A DNA stretch of 28,675 nucleotides from JBKBKN01 sp046294625 (GTDB taxonomy: Bacteria > Bacteroidota > Bacteroidia > M30B66), in NCBI GenBank assembly GCA_046294625.1, contig JBKBKN010000033.1:1-28675 (forward strand), read 5' to 3'. A program made the position numbers and the translations under genes. Numbering within the stretch: position 1 is the stretch's first letter; each line of letters starts with the position of its first letter. The notes beneath the pieces are model-generated. The model searched no databases, was not told where the DNA came from, and worked only from the letters and a program-made list of their open reading frames with translations. Of this stretch, positions 16,330-24,720 are shown piece by piece.

Positions 16330-18765
16330 GTGAATTTTTTATCGATAAGGCATATTTTACTGCAGCTAATGGCTATCCCCATTATTCTGCTTTCGGGAAG
16401 TTTGGCAGCGCAAAAAGTTACCGTGCTGGAAGCATCCAGCCTAAGACCCATCAAGGGCGCTGAAATTATCATTGCTCTTCAAAACAATATCCTTACCAAT
16501 GCGGATGGTGTTGCCTTGTTAAACAATATTGCCAGCGCAGATTCTATCACTGTTTTTGCCAACGGGTATGTCCCTCAAACATTGCCTGTGAATGCTTTCC
16601 GCAATGGGCGACTTACGGTGTATTTGCTGGCCTTGAACATGCTGATGCAAACAGCTGAGATTTCGGCTTTCAGACTGCAGCAGTCGGATAACCAACTCAG
16701 CTTCAAAACATCAAAAATCAGCTTGAAAGAAGCCTTGATGCAAGGTGCACAATCCACAGCTGATATGATAGGCGCATCGGGCGAAGTGCTTGTGCAAAAG
16801 AGCCAGCAAGGTGGCGGCAGCCCCATGATTCGTGGCTTTGCCGCCAATCGCGTACTCATCTGCGTGGATGGCATGCGCATGAACAATGCCATTTCACGAA
16901 GCGGAAACTTGCACCAAATCATTGCCATTGGCGGACTCACTGTGGATGAAGCTGAAGTGATCTTCAGTCCGGGAGCGCTTATGCTCGGGAGCGATGCCAT
17001 CGGGGGTGCAATGAACTTTAAAACCGTGAAGCCACTCACCCTCGAGGAGAACAATCAGAAGGCGCTGCATGGAAATGTGATGCTGCGAACCGCCTCCGCC
17101 AATTTTGAAAAGACAGCCCATGCCGACCTTAGTTTTTCGACTAAAAAATCAGGCATTTATGCGGCTTATACTTTTTCTGATTTTGATGATTTGCTGATGG
17201 GCAGCCGCGGGCCTGATGTCTATCTGAGAAATGAGTATCAGGAAAGGATTAACGGCAAGGACACTGTGCTGCAAAATGACAATCCCCGATTGCAAAGACA
17301 TTCCGCTTATCAACAGCATAATGTTTTATTGAAATACCGCTTGGTGCCCAAAAAAGGTACAGAAGTTAACTATGCCTTCCACTTTTCAGAGAGTAGCGAC
17401 ATTCCACGTTACGACCGACTGATTGAACGCAATGCACAAGGCAATTTTCGTGATGGCGAATGGTATTATGGCCCACAACGCTGGAGCATGCATCTTTTGA
17501 GCATCGAACGCAAGGACAGCACCCGCATCTACGACAGATTCAAGCTTAGCCTTGCTTATCAGAATTTTCACGAAAGCCGTCATAACCGAAATTTTGGATC
17601 TAACTGGCGCAACAATCGCAATGAATTTGTAGAAGCCATTAACCTGAATTATGATTTTGAGAAAAATATCAAGTTGAATTACCGAATTAACTATGGTGTG
17701 GATGCGGTGTTCAACTCGGTGAATTCCGAAGCACACCGACACAATATTCTCACCGATCAGTGGAGCCGCTTGAGCACACGCTATCCCGATCAGGCCGTTT
17801 GGAACAGCTATGGGGTATATGTTCAGCAAAATGTGAAAATAGGAAGGAAAACAGATGTGATGCAGGGCATTCGCTACACCACGGTAGCCTTGTCGGCCTT
17901 GGCAGATACATTCTTTTTTCCCTTGCCCAACCCTGATCTTCGGCTTCGCAACCATGCCTGGACCGGAAATATCGGCATGATTTATCATATCAGTCCCCGT
18001 CTTAGCTGGAATGTGAATCTCACCACTGCCTTCAGAGCCCCCAATGTGGATGATGTGGCAAAGGTGTTCGATTCTGAACCCGGCTCGGTGATAGTCCCCA
18101 ATCCTAAGCTTGGTGCAGAATATGCCTGGCAGGGAGAAAGCGGTTTGTCGTTTCGCATCAGTAACAAAAGTAGTATGCATGCCGATTTCTTTTACACTTT
18201 TCTTGATCAGGCAATGGTGCGCCGACCGTCAACATTCAACGGCGCCGACAGCATCATGTATGATGGCACACTCAGCCAAGTATTATCCATTCAAAATGCA
18301 GCCGGAGCTTATGTTTATGGCCTTCAATTGGGAGCCGATCTTGAACTCCTACCAAATTTGCTGCTCACGCTCCGATTAAATTGGCAAAAAGGAGAAGAAG
18401 AAGACGATGATGGTAAAATTGCCCCTTTGAGACATGCGCCACCATTTTTCGGCCAGTCAGGCATTAGCTGGCGGAAAAATAAAATCACTTTGCGCTTTTT
18501 ATCCATTTTTCAAGGTACGATCCCTTTTGAAAGTCTTGCTTTATCAGAAAGAGCCAAACCCCATCTTTATGTTGCTGATACCAATGGCAATCCATTTGCA
18601 CCAGGCTGGCTCACGTTGAATGCGAATATTGCTTATCAGACCACTGACTGGATGGAATGGATTGGCGGAATTGACAACATAACCGATGTTCGCTATCGCA
18701 CATACTCCTCAGGTATCGCCGCGCCGGGTAGAAACTTCAGGTTGACATTGCGATGCAGGTTATAG
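16330..18765 (+). CDS. TonB-dependent outer-membrane receptor
   Basis: An 811-residue receptor. The signal peptide is 1-27 (ending SLAA-Q), followed by a carboxypeptidase-like regulatory domain at about 28-103, a plug domain at about 120-245, and a 22-strand-type barrel from about 250 to the end. The plug segments GGGSPMIRGFAANRVL, VDGMRMNNAISRSGN and FSPGALMLGSDAIGGAMNF resemble the hemoglobin/heme-type branch of TonB receptors, but the ligand cannot be fixed from sequence. The start is taken as GTG at 16330: the in-frame ATG at codon 14 would leave a very short signal peptide without its basic residues (R7, H8). It ends with TAG, and no partner lipoprotein gene follows. Uptake would need TonB-ExbBD encoded elsewhere. 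Confidence 0.92.
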   Translation: MNFLSIRHILLQLMAIPIILLSGSLAAQKVTVLEASSLRPIKGAEIIIALQNNILTNADGVALLNNIASADSITVFANGYVPQTLPVNAFRNGRLTVYLLALNMLMQTAEISAFRLQQSDNQLSFKTSKISLKEALMQGAQSTADMIGASGEVLVQKSQQGGGSPMIRGFAANRVLICVDGMRMNNAISRSGNLHQIIAIGGLTVDEAEVIFSPGALMLGSDAIGGAMNFKTVKPLTLEENNQKALHGNVMLRTASANFEKTAHADLSFSTKKSGIYAAYTFSDFDDLLMGSRGPDVYLRNEYQERINGKDTVLQNDNPRLQRHSAYQQHNVLLKYRLVPKKGTEVNYAFHFSESSDIPRYDRLIERNAQGNFRDGEWYYGPQRWSMHLLSIERKDSTRIYDRFKLSLAYQNFHESRHNRNFGSNWRNNRNEFVEAINLNYDFEKNIKLNYRINYGVDAVFNSVNSEAHRHNILTDQWSRLSTRYPDQAVWNSYGVYVQQNVKIGRKTDVMQGIRYTTVALSALADTFFFPLPNPDLRLRNHAWTGNIGMIYHISPRLSWNVNLTTAFRAPNVDDVAKVFDSEPGSVIVPNPKLGAEYAWQGESGLSFRISNKSSMHADFFYTFLDQAMVRRPSTFNGADSIMYDGTLSQVLSIQNAAGAYVYGLQLGADLELLPNLLLTLRLNWQKGEEEDDDGKIAPLRHAPPFFGQSGISWRKNKITLRFLSIFQGTIPFESLALSERAKPHLYVADTNGNPFAPGWLTLNANIAYQTTDWMEWIGGIDNITDVRYRTYSSGIAAPGRNFRLTLRCRL

Positions 18766-18911
18766 TTTTCAGCTTTTCTCACAACAATAACATGGTTTCA
18801 ACTTGTTTATTCTAAACGTTTCCAAGTTGCGAACATTCGGCAGTTTAAATATCATTCAAATGTAATGGGAGAAGCTTAGTGATGATACATTTACTTCTCA
18901 CCAAAGCCTAT

Positions 18912-20105
18912 CTATAATTTTAACAATTTATGGAAACCGCCGTTGTTTAATCTTATAAAATAAACGCCCGGCGAGAGCCAATCAATCAAAATGGTGTTTT
19001 GACCTTTTATTACATTTTGCTGGTGACATAAGCGGCCTTTGCTGTCGAATATTTCTAATGTGCTTATGTCTGTTTTTTCATGTTCAATCACAATAAACTG
19101 ATGAGCAGGATTGGGATAAAAGTGAAATGGCTTTTGCGTTTCGGCTGAATAGGCAAAGGTGATTTGATCGGCTTTCCAGGTTTCGTTGATGCGTTGGAGC
19201 GATTCATTTAAGCCGCTGCTGAAATAAAAAGATTGCCCGTCGGTAAAGCTCATGCTGCCGCGTCGGCCTGCCGCAGGAAGTGAAATGAGCTGAAGCCATG
19301 TGTTCAATTCGGGATTATATCTCCACAAATCATTATGAAATGTGCCCAAACTATCCATGCCGCCTACACTATAAATCTGTTCATTGATCACTTTCACATC
19401 TGCATAATTTCTGCCTGCTTCGGGGAAAAATCCTGTCAATGACCATTCATCATCGTCAGGGAAATATTGATAGATTTCATTGTGATAACGGCCGTTTTCA
19501 TATATCCCAAAGAGCAAATAAACTTTTTCATTGATAGTAACAGTGCTTGCTCTCCATCTGCCTTCAAAAGGGAGATTTGCTTTTTGTGTCCACGATGCTG
19601 AGTTGAAATCATTAGTCCAAACTTCATTCAAAGCTTCTGTATCATTGTTTTTCCCACCTACGATATACAGCTTTTGATTGATAATAAATCCGGAAGCACC
19701 ACTGCGACCGGCACTGGGAAGAGAAGGTTTGCTTACCCAAAGCTGGCTCGCAGGGTCAAACTCCCATAAATCACTTAAAAAATTTGTTTGGTTGATCCCG
19801 CCAAACACATATCCTAAATTGTTAAATGACACCCCAACAGCATATTGTAGCTCCTGCCCAAGCGGCATCGGAGTAGCTTGCTCCCATGCTTGTGTATCAA
19901 AATTGAATGTGTAAAAATCCCGTCTCACTTCAAATGAAGCAGTAAGTCCGGTGCCGCACCAAGCCTAGTTTCTAATGACGAAAGAAGTACCGTCATCGCG
20001 TCCGTCGGAATGAAAATCAATGAGTTGTGTCCACTGTTGACTTTGCGCATAAAAAACACAAAACACCATAAAACGAATTAAACAAAATGACTTAATCCTG
20101 ATCAT
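18912..20105 (-). pseudogene. Kelch-repeat T9SS protein interrupted by in-frame TAG
   Basis: Read through, this is a 397-codon gene. It has a signal peptide (MIRIKSFCLIRFMVFCVFYA-Q) and a start of the Kelch propeller (WTQLIDFHSDGRDDGTSFVIRN). A TAG at codon 47 (19965-19967) follows, then the continuation AWCGTGLTASFEVRRDFYTF in the same frame. Several Kelch units come next (W-D/P...G-x-x-Y-x-x-GG patterns: YVFGGI, LYIVGGK, IYSVGGM) and then a type A sorting domain (FYPNPAHQFIVIEHE, IFDSKGRLC, LSPGVYFIRL, LLKL end). Only one codon breaks it; there is no frameshift. TAG also ends this gene and at least four others here, so recoding is unlikely. A restart at GTG 19928 would give a product without export signal. 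Probably a recent pseudogene, or a sequencing error. Confidence 0.85.
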
Positions 20106-20234
20106 TCGAACCTGATGAAACGCATTAGGAAAATATGTAGATGATATGGAAATATTTTTTAATCCCAATAAATAGTTTGGTTTTTCTTTTTGAATTCTTT
20201 TTCAAAACTGGATTTACAACTAATCCGCTGTTTG

Positions 20235-20261
20235 GCTTAACCTTCGGTGGTGAAGTCAAGC
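20235..20261. other. Imperfect inverted repeat beyond the ATPase remnant
   Basis: GCTTGAC and GTTAAGC arms (minus-strand reading) can pair over about nine positions including two G-T wobbles, around a nine-base loop. It lies 17 nt beyond the stop of the DUF4143 remnant. No T run follows on either strand, so I do not call it a terminator. Confidence 0.25.
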
Positions 20262-20278
20262 AGAAATTGTTTTCCCGC

Positions 20279-20659
20279 TTAAAACATTTCAGAATGAACT
20301 GTAAAGCTCAAATATAAACTCCTTTGACAGTTGTCGCATTGCAAGATACTTTTCCAACTTACAACCTTAGCGGCTGTTCTGCTTTGGTTGAACAGGCCGG
20401 TATGCGCAAGTGTTTTGCTATCAATTAAATCGGGGCTTAATTTTTCAAAGTAATTCAATCCCTTAAACATTTCCGGTATAATCGTTTCACTGGTTTTGAT
20501 TCCCACCAGGTTTAGTTTTTCTGAATTTTGCCAAATCAAATCTATTTCATGCCCCACAGTGTCACGCCAAAACCAAAAGTCAAGGAGCAGGTTGCGGTGG
20601 TAGTTTTGCTTTAAAAATTCATTAATGATCAAGTTTTCAAACAAACTCCCTTTATGACA
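20279..20659 (-). pseudogene. C-terminal remnant of an AAA ATPase (DUF4143 / COG1373 type)
   Basis: About 125 codons resemble the DUF4143 part of ATP-binding proteins of the AAA_14/DUF4143 type. Recognisable segments are KGSLFENLIINEFLKQ, FWFWRDTVGHEIDLIW, IKTSETI, FKGLNYFEKLS and a late VVSWKSI. The ATPase domain with its Walker motifs, normally some 200 residues upstream, is absent. The recognisable homology stops at HKG, right where the 23-nt repeat array begins, and a TAG lies in frame just above. A GTG at 20674 can open the frame but falls inside the repeat. The tail after SWKSI (about 28 residues) looks like run-on past a lost stop. A non-functional relic is the best reading. Confidence 0.75.
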
Positions 20660-20728
20660 ACTTTGAAAATACACTAATATCTACTTTGAAATTGCACTAC
20701 TACCAACTTTGAAAATGCAAGATTTTAC
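20660..20728. repeat. Three tandem 23-nt direct repeats
   Basis: The core ACTTTGAAA starts at 20660, 20683 and 20706, exactly 23 nt apart. After the core the units read A/T-T-A/G-CA (AATACA, ATTGCA, AATGCA) and then diverge; unit three is the least conserved towards its end. A period of 23 is not a multiple of three, so this is not a coding repeat. The array abuts the broken end of the DUF4143 remnant. Confidence 0.8.
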
Positions 20729-21006
20729 AATGCCTATTTCCACTTGTGATAAATAGTTCATTTGAGTTGCTTTCGTTCAAGTGCTGATCTAGAATAAACC
20801 ACCCTTATCAATCATAAATTACCGTAAATTGCCGTTATGGCACTTAGCTTTTCTGAGCTTACTCCCTTCGATTGAATGTTCGACAGAGAAGTTGTGTAGG
20901 CATTTGTGATTACATGTTTTATTTCAAATACTTTCATACTTGCTCAGCAGATAAAAAACTTTTAGCCTTGTTAAATGAACCAAGCGGTTCAAATATTAGA
21001 CTAATG
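20729..21006. other. Gene-free stretch between ATPase remnant and tadA
   Basis: Together with the repeat array it makes about 347 bases without a supported gene. It holds a short 10-nt direct repeat (AAATTACCGT / AAATTGCCGT at 20816-20835) and a small hairpin below tadA (20976-20991). The plus-strand frame over 20872-21207 mostly overlaps tadA and has no protein-like features. Confidence 0.55.
20976..20991 (-). terminator. Weak candidate terminator hairpin for tadA
   Basis: TGAACC-GCTT-GGTTCA, a perfect 6-bp stem with a 4-nt loop, ends 15 nt after the tadA stop on the minus strand. It is followed by TTTAACAAGG and, later, a run of six T. The stem is short and the T tract directly behind it is only three, so intrinsic termination is uncertain. 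Confidence 0.35.
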
Positions 21007-21453
21007 TTACGCTCTTTTCATTTTAAAAAATGTCGAAAGCAGGTCTGCGCAATCTTCAGACAAGACTCCGCTTCGAACTGCTGTTTTCGGATGAAAAATC
21101 TGCTCCGAAATGAGCGAAACTCCCCTTTTCTGATCCGGTGCGCCAAATACAATGCGCCCCACTTGCGTCCAGAAAGCAGCACCACTGCACATCACACAAG
21201 GTTCTAAAGTGACATAAAGCGTACATTCATTGAGATACTTGTTCTGCAAATAGTCGGAAGCAGCCGTGAATGCCTGCATCTCGGCATGGGCTGTGAAATC
21301 ATGCAATTGCTCTGTGAGATTGTGAGCACGGGCAATGATTCTGTCGCGACATACAATCACACATCCGATAGGCACTTCATCCTTATCGAAGGCTTTTTTT
21401 GCTTCTTTCAAAGCTTCTCGCATGTAAAATTCATCCTGGTCGATGTTCAGCAT
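21007..21453 (-). CDS. tadA: tRNA-specific adenosine deaminase
   Basis: A 148-residue zinc deaminase that makes inosine at the wobble position of tRNA-Arg(ACG). The active site is complete: H56-A-E58 (HAEM, catalytic Glu58) and the second zinc site P85-C86-V-M-C89 in TLEPCVMCSGA. The substrate-loop residues EVPIGCV and HNLTE are also seen. The length is normal for TadA. The ATG at 21453 leaves MLNIDQDEFYMREALKEAKKA, the usual N-terminal helix. It is transcribed divergently from fabG across 227 nt; I see no clear promoter for it. Confidence 0.96.
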   Translation of the reverse strand: MLNIDQDEFYMREALKEAKKAFDKDEVPIGCVIVCRDRIIARAHNLTEQLHDFTAHAEMQAFTAASDYLQNKYLNECTLYVTLEPCVMCSGAAFWTQVGRIVFGAPDQKRGVSLISEQIFHPKTAVRSGVLSEDCADLLSTFFKMKRA

Positions 21454-21628
21454 GGTTGATATGGTGAGACGAATATCTGTTTTTTTCTTATACGCATATA
21501 TGAAAAATTCTGATAAAAAGCGATACTTGTTTCGAATACATGGAAATTAAATAGTATTCGAACATCAAATCGAGCGACTTTCTTTTATTCGGGTAAGCAT
21601 GTAAAAAGCTCTAAGAACAGCTTATGTG

Positions 21629-21660
21629 TTTGCGAATTGCGATTAATCAACGTAGGTTTG
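21629..21660 (+). promoter_or_regulatory. Strong Bacteroidota-type promoter for fabG
   Basis: TTTG at 21629-21632, a 20-nt spacer, then TAGGTTTG at 21653-21660: full matches to the -33 and -7 boxes at the ideal spacing. The predicted transcript start lies near 21665, about 16 nt before the fabG ATG at 21681. This argues against the upstream in-frame ATG at 21624, which would lie within the promoter. Confidence 0.7.
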
Positions 21661-21680
21661 CGCAAATTGAAACACCAACC

Positions 21681-22427
21681 ATGAAATTATTAGAAAATAA
21701 AATTGCCATCATCACCGGCGCCACACGCGGCATCGGAAAAGGCATTGCCATCAAATTTGCTCAGCAAGGCTGCCATGTGGCCTTCACCTACATGTCTTCG
21801 GAAGCTAAGGCCAAAACCTTGGAAGAAGAATTGAAATCCTTCGGTGTGAATGCTAAGGGTTACAACAGCAATGCCGCCGATTTTGCAGCTTCTGAAACCT
21901 TGGTGAATCAAGTTATAACCGATTTTGGCGATTTGCATATCCTGGTCAACAATGCCGGCATTACCCGCGATGGGTTGCTCATGCGCATGAGCGAAGCGCA
22001 ATGGGATGAAGTGATTCAAACCAATTTGAAATCAGTTTTTAACTTAACTAAAGCGGCCATCAAACCCATGATGCGAAATAAATACGGATCGATTGTGAAC
22101 ATGAGCTCAGTGGTGGGCAACAGTGGCAACGCAGGTCAGGCAAACTATGCCGCTTCAAAAGCAGGTATCGTTGGTTTCACAAAGTCGGTTGCCTTAGAAC
22201 TTGGCTCAAGGAATATTCGAAGCAATGCCATTGCACCCGGATTTATCGAAACAGAAATGACCGAAGAGTTGAATGCTGATGTAAAGCAAAAATGGATTGA
22301 AAATATCCCCATGAAACGTGGTGGCACACCGGAAGACGTAGCCAATGTCTCACTTTTTCTGGCATCAGATTTGAGCGCTTATGTAAACGGTCAGGTGATT
22401 AATGTGTGCGGAGGCATGCAAACTTAA
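21681..22427 (+). CDS. fabG: 3-oxoacyl-ACP reductase
   Basis: A 248-residue short-chain dehydrogenase that reduces 3-oxoacyl-ACP with NADPH in fatty-acid elongation. The cofactor motif TGATRGIG is at 12-19 and NNAG at 90-93. The catalytic tetrad is Asn115, Ser143, Tyr156 and Lys160 (YAASK), and the end is VNGQVINVCGGMQT, all as in FabG. The start is placed at ATG 21681 (MKLLENKIAIITGA): the ATG 57 nt upstream would add a tail not seen in the family and would overlap the promoter. A related 3-oxoacyl reductase of another pathway is possible, but the close match to FabG makes this the best call. Confidence 0.92.
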   Translation: MKLLENKIAIITGATRGIGKGIAIKFAQQGCHVAFTYMSSEAKAKTLEEELKSFGVNAKGYNSNAADFAASETLVNQVITDFGDLHILVNNAGITRDGLLMRMSEAQWDEVIQTNLKSVFNLTKAAIKPMMRNKYGSIVNMSSVVGNSGNAGQANYAASKAGIVGFTKSVALELGSRNIRSNAIAPGFIETEMTEELNADVKQKWIENIPMKRGGTPEDVANVSLFLASDLSAYVNGQVINVCGGMQT

Positions 22428-22496
22428 GCCGGATCGATAAGTTGCACGCTGCATCATACATCAATTTGTTTAAACCCATAAACGCATATTTATCAA

Positions 22497-24581
22497 TTGA
22501 GCGCTGAATTAGTTTTTGAATACCCTGCCTGGTTGATCCTGCTTTGCCTCGGATTAGGATTGCTTTATGCCTGGGTTTTATATCGCAACAATCCCTTTCA
22601 GTCAGTGCAACTTAACCGATTGCTTTTCGGTTTGCGCTTTTTGGCGGTGAGCGTGATTGCTTTTTTGCTGCTCGCACCGCTAATTCGCACACTCACACGC
22701 AGCCTGGAAAAACCGGTAGTGGTCATTATTCAAGATAACTCAGAATCCGTAAAGCTCAATCGCGACTCTGCTTTTTACCAAAATGAATATCCCGAACTGT
22801 TGGATCAGTTTACGAATGCCTTGGGCGAGGATTTTGAAGTGCGGCGTTACTTGTTCGGCAAAAGTCTTGCTGACACAGGAGTACTAAATTTTCAGGAAAA
22901 ACAAACCGATATTGATTTGGCGCTTAAAGAAGCCATTAATCTCTATTCGGGCAGAAATATTGGCGCTTTTGTGCTAGCAACAGATGGAATCTACAACAAA
23001 GGTGCAAACCCATTTTATTCGGCAGGCATAGCCAAAGCGCCAATTTATACAGTTGCATTGGGCGACACTACCATCGAGAAAGATGTGTTTATCGGACGAG
23101 TGACGCATAATAAATTGGCCTTTCTTAACAACACTTTTCCAGTGGAAGTGCGGGTGGACGCTCGCAAGATGACCGGCAGTGGCACTATGCTTAAAATTAG
23201 CAAAGGGGGTGAGACGCTGTTTAGCAAATCCATTTCGATTGACAAACCCGACTTTCAGGAAACTGTTAGCCTGCAGCTTGAAGCCAATCAACCCGGACTG
23301 CAACGTTACACGGTAACACTCTCTGAAGTGCAAGGAGAATTTACCCTGCGTAACAACAGCAGAGATTTTTTTATTGATGTGATTGACAGTCGTCAAAAAA
23401 TTCTGATTCTAGCCGATGGGCCGCATCCTGACGTGGGAGCTATCAGACAAGCCGTTGAAGCCAATCAAAATTATGAAGTGGAAGTCGGACTAGCTCCTTC
23501 GTTTAACAAGCCCTTAAAGTCTTATGGATTGGTGATTTTGCATCAGATCCCTTCTGCCCGCAACAGTGCCACACGCACACTCGATGAGTTGCGCAGCGCA
23601 GGCGTACCTTTTTGGAGCATTGCCGGATTACAATCGAATATCATGGTGATTGGCAATCTTGGTTTTGGTGTGACGGTGAATGGTCTTCGCGGCAACCTCA
23701 GCTCCGACATACAAGCTCGGTTAAACCCTTCATTTGGTTTGTTCACTCTAAGCGATGAACTACGCCGCTCGCTGAATAACTTTCCGCCCCTTTCCATCCC
23801 TTATGCCCAGTATCGCCTTAGTGGAAATGCCTCTGTGATGCTCAACCAAAAAATTGGGATGGTGGAAACAGACAGCCCCTTACTTCTATTCAACGACAGC
23901 GAACAGCAACGCAGTGCACTCCTTCTGGGTGAAGGACTGTGGCGCTGGCGCATGCAAAACTTTGCCGAAAAACAAAGCCATGAGCAGTTCAATGAATTGG
24001 TTTCTAAAGTAGTGCAATATCTCACCGCCAAATCAGACAGAAGCAATCTGAAGGTGAATGTGGCCAACAGTTTTTTCGAAAACGATCCCGTAATTTTCGA
24101 AGCCGAAGTATATAATGAAAGTTATGAACCCATCAATGATCCGGACGTTTTGCTCGAGCTCACCGATAATAGTGGGAAAACGTATAATTACACTTTTTCT
24201 AAATCGGGTAAAGGCTATCGCTTGAATGCCGGAATTTTTCCTACTGGCGATTATCGCTACACTGCTTCGGTAAATTTGGGCAGCAAAAAAGTGGAAGCCC
24301 GTGGAGGTTTTACCATTAAACCCGTATTTGCCGAGCAAATCAATACCACCGCCGACCATGCATTGCTTTACAACATAGCTTCTGCTACCGAAGCAGAAAT
24401 GTTTCAGCCTCGCGACTTGGTAAAACTGGCCGAAGTCATCAAAAACAACGAAACCCTTAAGCCCATTTCCTACACCGAATCGCGTCTGCGGGAGATGATT
24501 AATCTCCGATGGATTTTCTTCCTTATCTTGGGATTACTCAGCATTGAGTGGTTTTTGCGGAAAAGAAGCGGGGGGTATTGA
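22497..24581 (+). CDS. Membrane-anchored VWA-domain (BatA-like) protein
   Basis: A 694-residue protein with two N-terminal membrane segments (about 9-28 and 42-64) and one at the C-terminus (about 672-686), followed by RKRSGGY. A von Willebrand A-type domain begins at about 72. The MIDAS metal site looks complete: D80-N-S82-E-S84, T137 in KQTDID, and T162-D163 in ATDG. The middle (about 300-480) resembles the glutamine-amidotransferase-like fold found in related Bacteroidota proteins (ILILADGPHPDVGAIRQ, LVILHQIPSA) without a visible catalytic triad. The start is TTG at 22497, with a second possible TTG 30 nt upstream and no ATG nearby. The role is unknown; such proteins may assemble envelope complexes. 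It sits 69 nt after fabG and 139 nt before the barrel protein. Confidence 0.8.
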   Translation: MSAELVFEYPAWLILLCLGLGLLYAWVLYRNNPFQSVQLNRLLFGLRFLAVSVIAFLLLAPLIRTLTRSLEKPVVVIIQDNSESVKLNRDSAFYQNEYPELLDQFTNALGEDFEVRRYLFGKSLADTGVLNFQEKQTDIDLALKEAINLYSGRNIGAFVLATDGIYNKGANPFYSAGIAKAPIYTVALGDTTIEKDVFIGRVTHNKLAFLNNTFPVEVRVDARKMTGSGTMLKISKGGETLFSKSISIDKPDFQETVSLQLEANQPGLQRYTVTLSEVQGEFTLRNNSRDFFIDVIDSRQKILILADGPHPDVGAIRQAVEANQNYEVEVGLAPSFNKPLKSYGLVILHQIPSARNSATRTLDELRSAGVPFWSIAGLQSNIMVIGNLGFGVTVNGLRGNLSSDIQARLNPSFGLFTLSDELRRSLNNFPPLSIPYAQYRLSGNASVMLNQKIGMVETDSPLLLFNDSEQQRSALLLGEGLWRWRMQNFAEKQSHEQFNELVSKVVQYLTAKSDRSNLKVNVANSFFENDPVIFEAEVYNESYEPINDPDVLLELTDNSGKTYNYTFSKSGKGYRLNAGIFPTGDYRYTASVNLGSKKVEARGGFTIKPVFAEQINTTADHALLYNIASATEAEMFQPRDLVKLAEVIKNNETLKPISYTESRLREMINLRWIFFLILGLLSIEWFLRKRSGGY

Positions 24582-24720
24582 TGGCTATTTTAACATGATA
24601 GAGATCATTCTCATCTTGTGTTGATGACTTGTGCTGAGAATTTACTTCCACCTTCCAACATTTTACCATCGCTTTTAATTCCTTTGCATAAGCGAATGCA
24701 TTTTTATTCGTTATAATGAA

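Noticed and set aside
17386..18180. 264-codon open frame antisense to the TonB receptor
   Set aside because: It lies wholly within a well-supported gene, shows no domain, and fits a chance antisense frame.
18869..18899. Terminator hairpin between the TonB receptor and Kelch genes
   Set aside because: GAGAAG/CTTCTC arms are only 6 bp around a 19-nt loop and have no T run.
18912..20105. Reassigned or selenocysteine-like TAG decoding
   Set aside because: TAG ends this same gene and at least four other genes in the window, so it functions as a normal stop here.
20660..20728. Short CRISPR array
   Set aside because: The units are directly adjacent with no spacers, there are only three, and no cas gene is nearby.
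20872..21207. 111-codon plus-strand frame overlapping tadA
   Set aside because: Two thirds of it is antisense to tadA, whose active site is clear on the other strand.
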